A stretch of 64,000 nt of DNA, taken from contig CM043962.1 in the NCBI GenBank assembly GCA_014529385.2, forward strand, positions 88,315,180-88,379,179. The letters run 5' to 3'. A program made the translations under genes and the position numbers. The DNA comes from Adiantum capillus-veneris (lineage: Eukaryota; Streptophyta; Polypodiopsida; Polypodiales; Pteridaceae). Below, one piece after another: positions 1 to 12,790 of the stretch. The stretch's first letter is position 1. Every line of letters begins with the position of its first letter. Below the pieces are notes generated by a model. It worked only from the letters and a program-made list of their open reading frames with translations, had not been told where the DNA came from and made no database searches.

Positions 1-33
1 GTGGGGGAGAGGGAAAGAGAGACATGGGAGGAG

Positions 34-40
<7 letters not shown>

Positions 41-121
<81 letters not shown>
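41..121. repeat. (GA)n microsatellite
   Basis: Uninterrupted AG dinucleotide run. Any reading frame across it gives only an Arg-Glu repeat and is not a gene. Confidence 0.97.
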
Positions 122-124
<3 letters not shown>

Positions 125-314
125 TGAGGTAGAGGAGAGGGATGAGGAAGGAGGAGGAGGAGGGTGGCTAGAGGAGGAGATGGAGGAAGAAGGTGGAGGG
201 GATGTTGGAGGAGGAGGCTAAGGAGGAGAAGCAAGTGGAGGGGAGGAGGCACATGGGTGGCAAGAGGAGGAAGGAGTGCTAGGGAGGGCGGCCAAAAAAA
301 CAAAAAAACAAAAG
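122..314. other. purine-rich GAG/GGA tract, no gene
   Basis: Degenerate GGAGGA-type sequence continuing from the microsatellite. Both short frames here are low-complexity Glu/Gly/Arg strings and are not credible proteins. Confidence 0.7.
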
Positions 315-339
315 CTCACTCCATTGAGCTCGCTCAAAA

Positions 340-1290
340 GCCTAACTCGTCCACCACTTGTTTAAGCTAAGATTTATTCTAGCATAGAGACCCACTCTAT
401 TGTAGAATAGAGAGCCAGAAGGTCAACCACTTGTCCAAGCTAAGATCCATTGAAGCATAGAGAGCCACAAGGTCCACAATCTAATTAAGGCATGAAGAAT
501 GGATGCAAGGTTCCACCACTTGTCTAAGAAAAGTCCCATTAAAGCGTAAAAAGTGACAAGGTCTATGACTTATCCAAGCTAATGTCCACAATCTAAGTTA
601 GGCATGGAAGAAAAATGCATGGGTCCACCGCCTATTTAATCTAAGCTCCATCAAATCATAGAGAGCCACAAGGTCCACCACTTGTTCAAGCTAAGCTCAT
701 TTGAACAATACAGAGCCACAAGATCCTTAGTCTAAGCTGAAATGATGCAAGGTCTATCATTGAAGCCAAACTCTATCATTGAAGTAGAAAGAGTGACAAT
801 CTGTGAAACTTCTCCAAGCTAAACTCTATTATTGACACACAGTTAGCCACAAGGTCGACCACTTGTCCAAGCTAAGATTCATTAAAGTATAGACAACCAG
901 AAGGTCTACAATATAAGCTAGGCATGGGGAATTGATGCAAGGTCCACCACTTGTCCAATCTAAGCTCCATGGAGCATAGAGAGCCACAAGGACCATAGTC
1001 TAAGCTAAGAATGGAGAATCAATGCAAGGTCCACCACATGTACAACCTATCATCGGCTATTATATCTAGCAGCATGGCTTGCTTAGTTTCTAGATCCACC
1101 ACTTGTCCGATCTAAATTAAAATTTCTCGCTTGGATTTAAATTTCCCGCTTGGATTCAAAATTTTCCTCTTAGATTCAAAATTTATCGCTTAACTTAAAA
1201 TTTTCCCGCTTCAATTCAAAATTTTCTTCTTGAGGGAGATGTTATAGCATTAGAGCAAGGTCCACCACTTGTCCAACCTCAATCTATAAC
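340..1290. repeat. irregular array with CCACCACTTGTCCAA core
   Basis: About ten diverged copies of a unit built from CCACCACTTGTCCAA, then CTAAGCTCCATTGAAGCATA and GAGAGCCACAAGGTCC. Copies are seen near 351, 426, 515, 627, 676, 857, 942, 1031, 1093 and 1261. Spacing is irregular (roughly 50-110 bp), so this looks like a decayed satellite or repeated fragments of one element. The same core recurs in the array at 3.5-4.9 kb. No coding potential was seen. Confidence 0.75.
1125..1235. repeat. ~26-bp tandem repeat
   Basis: About four to five units of the type CGCTTGGATTCAAAATTTTC in direct succession, each diverged by a few bases. Confidence 0.7.
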
Positions 1291-2611
1291 CTTCTTTATA
1301 CTGAGAACCTATCTTATTTCATCCCAATAGTAGGTAAATTTTTATTTCATGTATTATCTATGAGCCTCTCCTAGTTTCAACTAGAATCTTCATTAGAAAC
1401 CTCAGTAAGCTACGTTACCTTTGTTGAGAAATTAAACAAGGAATCACATTTATGTGTTGGACAGAAAGCAACAAAATACCAAAGAAAGCAACTTCACTAG
1501 AAGACACAAGTAAGTCAACTACTAAAATTTACATGCTTATGTACAATCTTGTTTTTTATGTATATGTATGTATGTCATGTATCCATACTATGTCATGTAC
1601 AAGCATATGTATTTGTATGTTCTGTATGTATAGGACCATGAGATAGTATACATTTCTACCACATATATACATAAACATATGTACCTACATACATAGGCAA
1701 AGCAAACACACTACCAATGATATTCACAACATGCATACACTACATAAATATTTATTACCGATGGATGCACCTACAGAAGTAGGATAAACAGAGCAAGAAT
1801 TAAAAATTTGGATTTTGTGTATATGTATGTGTGAGAGAGATAGAGTATCTATGTAAACATGTGTGATTTGGTGTGTATGTGGGTCTTTATGGGAGCAAGG
1901 AAGGTGAATAGTGTGAAGGAAAGGAGTTTTCATCATGTTTATGTGTGGGTTGAGTGTGTGCGCAAAACATCCATGTATATGTGTGTGTAAGAAGGCATCA
2001 CAGAGAAAGAGAACCATTTTGGTTTCTTGGAGAGCAAAACATAAAGACAGAAACCTGATGTAGATGGAGAGTGAGTGAGAGAGAGAGAGAGGGAGACGAA
2101 ATGCACCTTGTCAAACACTTTTGATTTACACAATAAAAGATTCTACTTTCTGTGATGTCGAAGCCCTGCGTGTGATTGCCTTTGTCGTGCTGTTCACACT
2201 CTGTTTTTCACACGATGTGGTCCCTTTATGTACGCAAGCCAAAAGTCCCTCTTTTGAATGCGATGTTGCCCCTATCGTGCTGTGCACAACCTGTTTTGCA
2301 TGCGCTATGGTTTTTCTTGTGTGTGCGAGTAAGAAATCCCTCTGTGCGTGAGAGAAAGAATCTCCCCTGTTTCGTCTGTGTTTTTCTTGGTTTGCTGTGT
2401 GTTTCTGTGGTAGGGTTATCTAAAATGCCACGTGTACTTTAAAAATTAAACCTCGTATACCTTTTGAGCGATTTGATTTCATTTTGACCAACCAAGTTTT
2501 TTAAAAAATGGTAAATTTGGCATACCGTGCAAGTAAAAATTCTTGTGTCCTAATCATGTTAAAAAGAGATAAAACCTCATTAATTTTCTACATTAAAAAC
2601 TTCTACATTGC
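1291..2611. other. no gene recognised
   Basis: AT-rich sequence with TATG/CATA-rich stretches near 1560-1720 and a short GA run near 2075-2095. Several 60-110 codon frames exist on both strands, but none resembles a known protein or has consistent context. Confidence 0.5.
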
Positions 2612-3010
2612 TGTCCCAAACCCCACGGGGGCTGCCACCCCTCGATCCTGCTCGAGGCAACCCCACAAGGGATTGTTGCCCCTTGACCCCGCTTGGGGTG
2701 CTGCCCCAAACCCCATGGGGGCTACTGCCTCTCGACCCTGCTCGGGGCGTTGCCCCGAACCCCACAGGGGCTGCCACCCGTTGACCCCTCTTAGAGTGTT
2801 GCCCCAAACCCCGCGGGGGCTACTGCCCCTCGACCGTGCTTAGGGCATTGTCCCGAACCCCACGGGGACTGCTGCCCCTTGACCCCGCTTGGGATGCTAC
2901 CCCAACCCCAATGGGGGCTGGCATCCCTCAACCCTACTCGGGGCATTTCCCCGAATGCCACAAGGGCTACCACCCCTTGACCCCGCTTGGGGTGTTGCAC
3001 CAAGCCCCAA
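2612..3010. repeat. GC-rich ~50-bp minisatellite
   Basis: Eight units anchored by CCCCAAACCCC or CCCCGAACCCC at about 2612, 2703, 2753, 2802, 2852, 2900, 2949 and 2999. Each continues with GGGGGCTGCTGCCCCTTGAC and CCCGCTTGGGG. Composition is strikingly GC-rich against AT-rich flanks. The units contain nested complementary G/C blocks and could fold back. Frames on both strands are repeats, not genes. Confidence 0.9.
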
Positions 3011-3539
3011 TCTAAACTCTTGTTGCACGACCCGTTTCCACTTTCTCAATTGTGGTCTAGCTTAGATAAGCTATGTATCTAAAACCTAGTCTCTTTCCTT
3101 GCTTTACAACTCACCAAGGACAATCAACATAAATAAGTGGTGGAAAATAACTCTTTTTTGGAGCTCAAAACTCAAAATTTTCCTTGGACATTGACTATAT
3201 CCACAACATGCCTAAACTATGCTCAAGGCTATTATTTTCATAGCAAGCTTGGGGGTTTTTGTTTCAAATTTCACCAATTGTCAAATCTTGCTTATCAAGA
3301 GAAGCAAGGGCTAGGTCGTGCAATAATTCACCTTGGACCTTGCCCCAAATCTTGAGTACACCACAATTCCAAGCCATAACCTAATATAGCAAGGTGTCTT
3401 CTATGTGAAAATCCACCACTTGGTCCACCACTACTCCAACCCTATTTTCATTCAACTTTAACATTAAAAAGCAATGTTGTTTTCTTATAGTTTACCTTTG
3501 CCATTTCCCATCAAAGCTACATCCACCACTTGTCAAAGT
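3011..3539. other. no gene; degenerate lead-in to the 160-bp array
   Basis: AT-rich sequence with scattered CCACCACTT fragments (for example near 3411 and 3524) that become a regular array to the right. No coding features were seen. Confidence 0.5.
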
Positions 3540-4945
3540 GAGACTCTTACATAGGGAGGGGGTTTTGGTTTCAAGATTCACCACTTGTCCTTGTTGAAGC
3601 AAGTACTTCTTTGGCTTTAGGAAGCTACTAGCACATCTAGTAGTTCACCTTCAACACTGGCCATTAAAACTACACCCACCACTTCTCCAACCTTTCATTG
3701 AAGAAAGCAAGGGCTGCTCGACATTGAGAAGAAAGGCCCTACTATCAACCTTGCTTCCATTGAAAAAAGCAAGGGCTACTTGGACATTGGGAAGTAAGGC
3801 CTTGAAATTGTCCTATGTTTTTCCTTAAAACTTATAGGTCCACCACTTGTCCAAATTATACTCTATTATAGTTGGTCCAATATTCACTACTTGTCCAACC
3901 ATTGGACCAACTGCTTGTAGTTCACCTTTGAACCTTCACCATTAAAACAAGGTCCACCACTTGTCCAAGCTACCCTCAAATACAGCAGGTTTTTTTTTTT
4001 CAAGATCAACCACTGGTCCAATTTTGTTTCCATTAAAATAAGCAAGGCGTACTTGGACATTGAGAAGCAAGGCCCTACAATAGTTCACCTTGGACATTGG
4101 TCATTAAAACTAGACCCACCACTTGTCCAACCTTTACTCTCATTTAGAAAGGGACTTCTGGTTTCAAGATGCATCACTTGTCCAACTTTACTTGCATTGA
4201 AAGAAGTAAGAGATACTTGGACATTGGGAACCAAGATCCTACACCACCTTGGACACTGGCCATTAAAACTAGGTCCACCACTTGTCCAACTTACTCTCAT
4301 ATATAAAAGGGACTTCTGGTTTCAAGATCCACCACTTATCCAACCTTACTTCCATTAAAAGAAGCAAGGGCTACTTGGACATTGAGAACCAAGGCCCTAC
4401 AATTGTTCACCTTGTACATTAACTAAGTCCACCACTTGTCCAAGCTTTACTCTCATATAGAAAGGGACTTTTGGTTTGAGATCCATCACTTGTCCAACCA
4501 TACTTCCATTGAAAGAAGCAAGAGATACTTGCACATTGGGAATCAAGTTCCTACAATACCACCTTGGACATTAGACATTAAAACTAGGTCCATCACTTGT
4601 CCAAGCTTTACTCTCATATAGAAAAAGGGACTTTTGGTTTCAAGCTCCACCACTTGTCCAACTTTACTTCCATTAAAAGAAGCAAGGGATATTTGGACAT
4701 TGGGAAGCAAGTTCCTACAATAGTACCTTGAACAATAGCCATTAAAACTACCATTTCTCCAAGCTTTACCTCATATAGAAAGGGGCTTTTGGTTTCAAGA
4801 TCCTCCCTTGTCCAACCTTACTTCCATTTGAAGAAGCAAGAGATACTTGGACATTGACAAGCAAGTTCCTAAAATAGTACCTTGGACACTGGTCATTACA
4901 ACTAGGTCCACCACTTGTCCAAGCTATGATCTAATATAGAAATGT
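3540..4945. repeat. ~160-bp tandem satellite-like array
   Basis: Recurring block with CATTAAAACTAGGTCCACCA, CTTGTCCAAGCTTTACTCTC, ATATAGAAAGGGACTTTTGG, a second CCACCACTTGTCCAA, then a GAAGCAAGGGATACTTGGAC block. Clear unit starts lie at about 4093, 4261, 4416, 4576, 4741 and 4895, giving a period of 154-168 bp. More degenerate units reach back to about 3540. The period is close to nucleosome length, as in many plant satellites. Each unit carries the CCACCACTTGTCC core twice. Confidence 0.9.
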
Positions 4946-4978
4946 CTATAGAGTTATAGTATTCACAACCCTTGTGTA

Positions 4979-5980
4979 ATGTGTAATGTAACTTATACAT
5001 TTTTTTTCAAAGAGAATTTATCTATAAACATGAACTTACCAAGGTGTTTCTTTTCAACTAACAGGATGGACTTTGAATCTGGGGAGAAAGTGCATATGGT
5101 ACTTGATAATGAAATTGTTGGTATTGGTTGTGTATGTAGAACAGATCGTGGTTCCACTTGTGGCGGTACAAAGATAGGGCAAGGAAATGTATCTATACTA
5201 GTGGAGGAATGTTTGAAGGATGTGGTCCTCTCTTTTTCTACAATGGATAGTACATCTCTCCAAATCTCATTATGGAGTGCCCTTCGATGGCCTAAGATTA
5301 TTTTGCAAAAATCCATAATGAATGATAATGTAATTGACACAAATGAAATCTACAATGTTGATGAACAAGGGGATCATCTTGATCCTCTAGTTACAAATGC
5401 AATACCTATTACAAGCCTAGAGTTTGAAATGTCAACATGTAAATCTTGGAGAAATCAAAGGGTCCTTTTAAAAGACGACACAATGATGCACATTGTGAAT
5501 GAAGGGACCATCTTGTATGTATTTCCACATGATTATGTCAATTTTCATGTACTTGGTGATGACTTTGTGGGTGTAGGTATTGAAAGGGAGAATGCAATCA
5601 GTGAGAATATGCTTGAAGTGGGAAGCATTACTTCTGAAGTGGCCCATCCAACAGACAACCATGTTGGATGGGAGCCCACTACAATGCTTTGTTCCTGTTG
5701 ATGGGATGTATCCAATGATGACAATACTGGGAAAAAACTTGATGGTAGTGTTGATGCCCCTTTGCTAAGGAAGAGACGATACAGTTTCATCAACAGGACT
5801 CAAAAAGTGCGAGCAGCACCAACTTCTACTTTTTATCTTTTAGCTGAGTCAATTCAAAGGGTTTCATGCATTGATTGTTGTGGAAAAAAATGCTATCACT
5901 TTGCAGATTGTGATTTAATGACAAGATTACAACAAGAATTTTGGGGAGAGTCTCAAAAGGCACGCACAAATTATATATAG
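4979..5980 (+). pseudogene. transposase N-terminal part (DUF8039-like region, Cys/His motif), decayed
   Basis: One frame runs from 4979 to 5980 with a single in-frame TGA at 5699-5701. Residues about 30-105 (beginning DFESGEKVHMVL and reaching WPKIIL) resemble the small beta-rich domain found beside plant transposases (DUF8039-like; moderate confidence). The C-terminal part has CIDCCGKKCYHF followed by QEFWGESQKARTNYI, which is typical of the region ahead of the catalytic domain in DUF7869-type transposases. A TAG ends the segment and a frameshift follows. It is collinear with the segments at 5981-9085, so all are read as one dead element. The true start and any introns are not determinable. 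Confidence 0.55.
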
Positions 5981-6438
5981 GATATTCTATCTATATGCTA
6001 TCAAAAAGATGAGAAGATGCGATACCAATTCAAGATAAATGGCTCTATTGTTTGCTGCAGAGATGGTATGAGCTACATGGAATACCAAAGACATCATTTT
6101 ACCACTACAAGGAAAATTTTGAAAATGGTGCACGCCAATATGTGCATGGTAACACATGTACATTGAGAAGAGGACTTCAACATACTAGTTTAGCAAGAGC
6201 ACTATTAAATGAATTTGTGGATAACAACTCTGAGAATATGTCACATAGAAGCAGAACACTAGTAGATGGCTCAAGAGAGACTCAATTAGTGATTCCATCA
6301 ATATACAAACAAGTTGACATTTTAAGCGAAATCAACACAACACTGGACCAAATGGGCTACGAGAAGAAGTTATCTCAATCTTCTTTCGGTAGAATTTGGA
6401 ACAAAGAGTATCCACATGTCACTTTAACAAAGACATGA
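5981..6438 (+). pseudogene. transposase middle segment (helix-turn-helix-like), frameshifted
   Basis: Translation continues as DILSICYQKDEKMRYQFKIN, then shifts frame near 6062, where two extra bases precede WYELHGIPKTSFYHYKENFE. The frame from 6052 stays open to 6438 (about 128 codons, TTG-initiated in the track frame). The WYELHGIPKTSFYHY block looks like the DNA-binding or linker region that precedes the catalytic core in this family. The segment ends where a further frame change near 6432 leads to HEFSKCNVYSSIKARLEA. Not functional as it stands. Confidence 0.55.
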
Positions 6439-7009
6439 GTTCTCTAAGTGCAATGTCTATAGTTCAATCAAGGCAAGGCTAGAAGCTAAACCTTCTCTTG
6501 AAGAGAGAGCTCTTCTCTTGAGAGAAAGAGAAGTTCACATGGCACAACAGAAGAGTTGTAGGCACTTATATTATGCATGGTGCACATATTCAGAAACTCA
6601 ACCACAAAAGTATGTTTGTATAATCCTTGATAAGATGGATCAAAAGAAGACTACCATTCCTAGATTACACATTGTTCCTAAGGGTGTGGATTCAGGATAC
6701 AATTTTCAGGTGGCTTTGATAGGTATGATCACTCATGGACATGGAGAAGGTCATTATGGTCACTTTGTCTTGAATGGTTTGTGGCCAGCTGATCCAAATC
6801 TTACAATTGGCTCAATTGCTAGTTGTTTACATAAATTAGAGAGGATAGATAAGCATCCTCTTGGTGATCTGGCAAAAAATAGACTACCAAGGAGTAGTAT
6901 CTCTCTACTACATGCTTTGAACTCAAGGGATGCTTTAGACCACCACAACTTGAGTGATGGAAAAGAGTCCATCGTGCTGTTAAGTATGGAGCCTGATTTA
7001 CCCTTGTAA
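6433..7009 (+). pseudogene. DUF7869-like DDE transposase, first half of catalytic domain
   Basis: Reads HEFSKCNVYSSIKARLEAKP, then an Arg/Glu-rich helix, then YVCIILDKMDQKKTTIPRL. The Asp in ILDKMDQ is the likely first catalytic acidic residue of an RNase H-fold transposase. Downstream come GYNFQVALIGMITHG and FVLNGLWPADPNLTIGSI, conserved blocks I associate with DUF7869-type proteins. The frame ends at 7009, where a foreign insertion starts and the reading no longer matches the family. Family assignment rests on recognised motifs, not on a search. Confidence 0.6.
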
Positions 7010-7149
7010 TTTTTTGTGGTAAAAGCGCACATTTGTAAGGCCCCCATTATGAGGAGAAGCCATCGTGCGTGAAGGAAAATCACTCACCGGAAACCAAAAT
7101 TTTCATGGACAAGTTTCGCCGGAATATTCTTTTTCGCCGGCATATTATG

Positions 7150-7292
7150 GCCGGACGGCGGCCGGAAAGTGGTCGGAAAACAACCGGTCGGTTGGCCGGT
7201 GGCCGGTAGTCAATGGCCGATGGCCGGTGGTCGGAAGTCAATGGCCGGTGGCCGGTGGTCGGAAGTCAATGGCCGGTGGCCGGTGGCCGAAT
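7150..7292. repeat. GGCCGGTGGCCGG minisatellite
   Basis: Tandem units of about 34 bp built from GGCCGGTGGTCGGAAGTCAA with nested GGCCGGTGG steps. All three plus-strand frames stay open across it, which is a consequence of the repeat and not evidence of a gene. Confidence 0.85.
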
Positions 7293-7418
7293 TCAAAAGC
7301 GGACTTGTCTTCTCAAGGGCGGCCACACATGGGCGGATTGGACGGTCCGATTTGGACTTATTCGCACAAGGGCGGCTACACATGGCTGTCTCTCATAAGA
7401 GAGGGCAGCCCTTTTGGC

Positions 7419-7428
7419 CTATAAAAGG
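7419..7428 (+). promoter_or_regulatory. TATA box (CTATAAAAGG)
   Basis: Canonical plant TATA sequence inside the insertion, followed by ordinary leader-like sequence. It fits a promoter within an LTR. The same CTATAAAAGGAGG context appears in the larger insertion at 53.6 kb. Confidence 0.5.
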
Positions 7429-7789
7429 AGGCCATTTCTACACACATTTCATAGTGTGAAATTGATGCAACAAGGTGAGTGTGAGGTGGTGAGAGTGAAG
7501 CAAGGCGGAAGCTCCATTAAGGGTATAATCCCTTTGTAAACTACTTCTTGTTTTGAAGTACTAAAGCCATTGAGTGGCTGCTTTTCCGTGGACGTAGCCC
7601 ACATTGAGTGAACCACGTATATCGTGTGTACTCTCTCTCTCTCTCTACTCTATAATCTCGTGTATACAAATCTGTCTCTCTCCATTAAGTAATCTACTCA
7701 ATTATCTATTTAGCTACGTCTTATTTCCTAACACGTGCAACCATTGGAAGCTACAAAAGAGGAATCGGGGTCAACTTTTTTCAAGTAGC

Positions 7790-9085
7790 TAGAGAACTTG
7801 TTACTACAATAGGATAATCGTGCAGGGGAAAATAGAAATTGATACTCTTTTGCCTATTTGTCAATGCTTGTTACAAGGGCTGTTTTCAAAACCATCCAAC
7901 TAGGATTTTTGATGGTTGGGCATACACATGAGGACATAGATACCATGTTCAGTAAGTTTTCAGAGATATTGAAAGTTACAAAAACATATACTTTGCAACA
8001 TTTGATGGATACATTACAAAAAAGCTCATATTCATCTCCGGCCCCATTTTTGCTCTTAAAAAGGTCCCCAATTTCAAGCAATATTGTGATGGTTATCTTT
8101 GTGATGGGCAAGACATACTTGTTGGACATTCCAAACCACTTCAATTCAAGTATTTTATGCAAGATGAGACACCAATGATGTAGTATAAGGCACATGTAGG
8201 TGTATCAAGTTGGAGTGGAAGCATCCTCCTTTGGAAAACAGACATAGAAGACAATCCAATGTTTCCACATGGAGATCCACCTTTGGTGCCAATGGTAGAA
8301 TATGTCAAGGCTCACGAAGAAGTGATTTTAGGGTTGGAGAATTATATTAAGTTTTGGCAAAATCTAGGGAATGGTTCAAATGTGCCACGATATTATAGAC
8401 CTGTCATAGATTATTGGAGTAAGGTGATTGACGAGCTTGGAAAAGCAACCATATCAGAGGGAGGCTTGTATGAATTTTTTTGGCCAAAACTCAGGACTCT
8501 TGTCACCTACAATCCACTACAATGAGCTTACAACAAGGAGCAAAAATATTCCTAGGCCTTGAAGAGTTGAATGATCATTTTTGTGGTCCTCAACAAGATA
8601 GACCAAGGGAAGAGTTTGACCCTATGTCTGATGTGCACAAAGGTGACTTTCTTATGCTAGCTCCAAGTGACATGGAAATCTATCCAGTTTGGCTTACAAT
8701 GGCTTTATCAGACATTGAACAAGCCTACATCACCAAACTACAAAAAAATTTGATTCAATATTGGGCACCTTGTGCAAGAAAGAGTGGGATGACAAATACT
8801 CAAGCTTACACTAATTGCTTGAAGGGGTTTTGGGCTATCAACTACAAGGACCCACAAGTGTGGGAAATGGTAGATGCAATTGTTTGTTCATGGAGACCCA
8901 ACAAAGAAGAACCATTTTCTAGAATTAAGATTCCAGAAAGGCATGCTCTAAAAGCTAAAGCAAGTCTTGCTCATGCACATCAACCACACTTGGATCAAAA
9001 TTTGGATATGGCATCAAATTTGGAGAAGATTATGCGGAGCTTCTATTGTGACTATAAGAGTCAATTTTGTGAACAAGATCTCTAG
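7790..9085 (+). pseudogene. DUF7869-like transposase, second half (DN, GHTHEDID, C-terminus)
   Basis: The frame resumes at about 7790 as LQ, a TAG, DNRAGENRN, a TGA, then YSFAYLSMLV. The Asp-Asn pair is the second catalytic position. FLMVGHTHEDIDTMFSKFSE (from about 7906) is the signature of the family and supplies the third acidic residues. After a frameshift near 8055 the protein goes on as GHSKPLQFKYF, then WYRP-like text and a C-terminal region at 8480-9085 (about 200 codons) with a basic tail. Stops and frameshifts show a dead copy. Terminal inverted repeats were not found. Confidence 0.65.
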
Positions 9086-9795
9086 CGACATCAACCTTTC
9101 TTTCTTTTATTTAATTAAGAGAGTTTCTTCAAATTCATGCTTTGTTCATCCTCTTGACTTTTGGTGTTTATCAACACCACAATCCAATAAGATTTTCACT
9201 CTATCTTATCAACAAGTTTGTCTCCTTTTTTCCCACTTTAAGTTGGAAATTCCCAAATTACATGAATTTGGTCACTTTGGAGATTCCTATAATGTGGGAT
9301 CTCTACCATATTACTCAATATGGTCTTAGGGATTCCTCCAATATCAAATGTAATACTTCACAGAATTTCGCGGGGCCACCTCAGTGTCATTGTCTAACTC
9401 ATCATCCCTTGAATCTTGAAACTCATCATCACTCTTGTCGTTGATATTCCAAATGGAAATCTCATCCACTATTCATTTGCAATCAATCACCTCGTGAGTT
9501 TTTGTTGTCTCAGTTTCTAATTTCGGTTCCAAGATAGCATTCACCATCTGAAAGGGCATTATGTCAAAGCCTTCTTTGTCACAATTTTTGTTGTTAGCTT
9601 GTTCATGCACACGTTAGAGTTGCCAACATTTGGTTCCATCCAAAGGGTTCAAATAAGTCTTTAGGAAATGGCTCTCGAATGTAGCTCTTATCTCCTACTG
9701 ATTGCTCTAGGATGCAATCCTCCTTTCTTAGAGGGATTGAGATCAAGAGCAAGAAGAGTTAGAGAAAGAGAGTCAGTCTATCGTGAAAGCATGCA

Positions 9796-9797
<2 letters not shown>
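9086..9797. other. no gene recognised
   Basis: AT-rich DNA after the transposase remnant. Short frames at 8967-9444 are shadows or random. Confidence 0.5.

Positions 9798-9864
<67 letters not shown>
9798..9864. repeat. (GA)n microsatellite
   Basis: Uninterrupted AG run. Confidence 0.97.
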
Positions 9865-9869
<5 letters not shown>

Positions 9870-10019
9870 AGAGGAAGATGCAATGTATGAGGAAAACAAT
9901 TGGAGAGGTAATTGGTTTGAGAGAAAAGAATGGCTACCAATCTTCTATTTATATCTATTTTGTAAGAATCCACTTTTTATTAAACTAATAGTATTCAATA
10001 AAGTTACCTTTTTCTTGCT

Positions 10020-12554
<2,535 letters not shown>

Positions 12555-12790
12555 TGTTGCGTAAATTGGCGAATCTACACCAATAGGACGTGCTGCCTAA
12601 ACTGGCAAATATGCACTAATGCTACCTAAATCGGCAAATCTGCTTTTGGTATTGTTAAAAATTGTGAGTCTGTAGGTTGTTGTCGTGCTGCCTAAATCGG
12701 AGAATCTGCACGAAAAACTCCTGCTGCCAAAATCAATGAATATACACCAGGATAAGCATTGACACAATGTCTAAACTAGCAAATCTGTGT
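12555..12790. repeat. short interspersed motif array (GCCTAAATCGGCAAATCTGC)
   Basis: Six diverged copies of a ~25-base motif near 12561, 12594, 12628, 12688, 12724 and 12770, spaced 33-60 bp apart. Confidence 0.65.

Larger units (their letters stand above)
7016..7789 (+). mobile_element. insertion inside the transposase (solo-LTR-like), ends unresolved
   Basis: The stretch separates two collinear halves of the transposase and carries unrelated sequence: a GGCCGGTGG minisatellite, a CTATAAAAGG box and a short CT run. A candidate LTR body is TGTAAGGCCCCC (from 7034) to CCTAACA (to 7733), with TG...CA ends. I could not find a matching target-site duplication, so the borders are approximate and another element type is possible. 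Confidence 0.45.

Noticed and set aside
340-4945. CRISPR-like direct repeats
   Set aside because: Units are diverged satellites with irregular or 160-bp period, no constant-length spacers, and the DNA is eukaryotic.
4979-5701. A host gene at the 240-codon frame
   Set aside because: The same frame continues after one TGA into a clear transposase, so it is the front of a dead transposon.
7065-7459. Three overlapping plus-strand frames of 61-119 codons
   Set aside because: Open only because the GGCCGGTGG minisatellite lacks stops in these frames.
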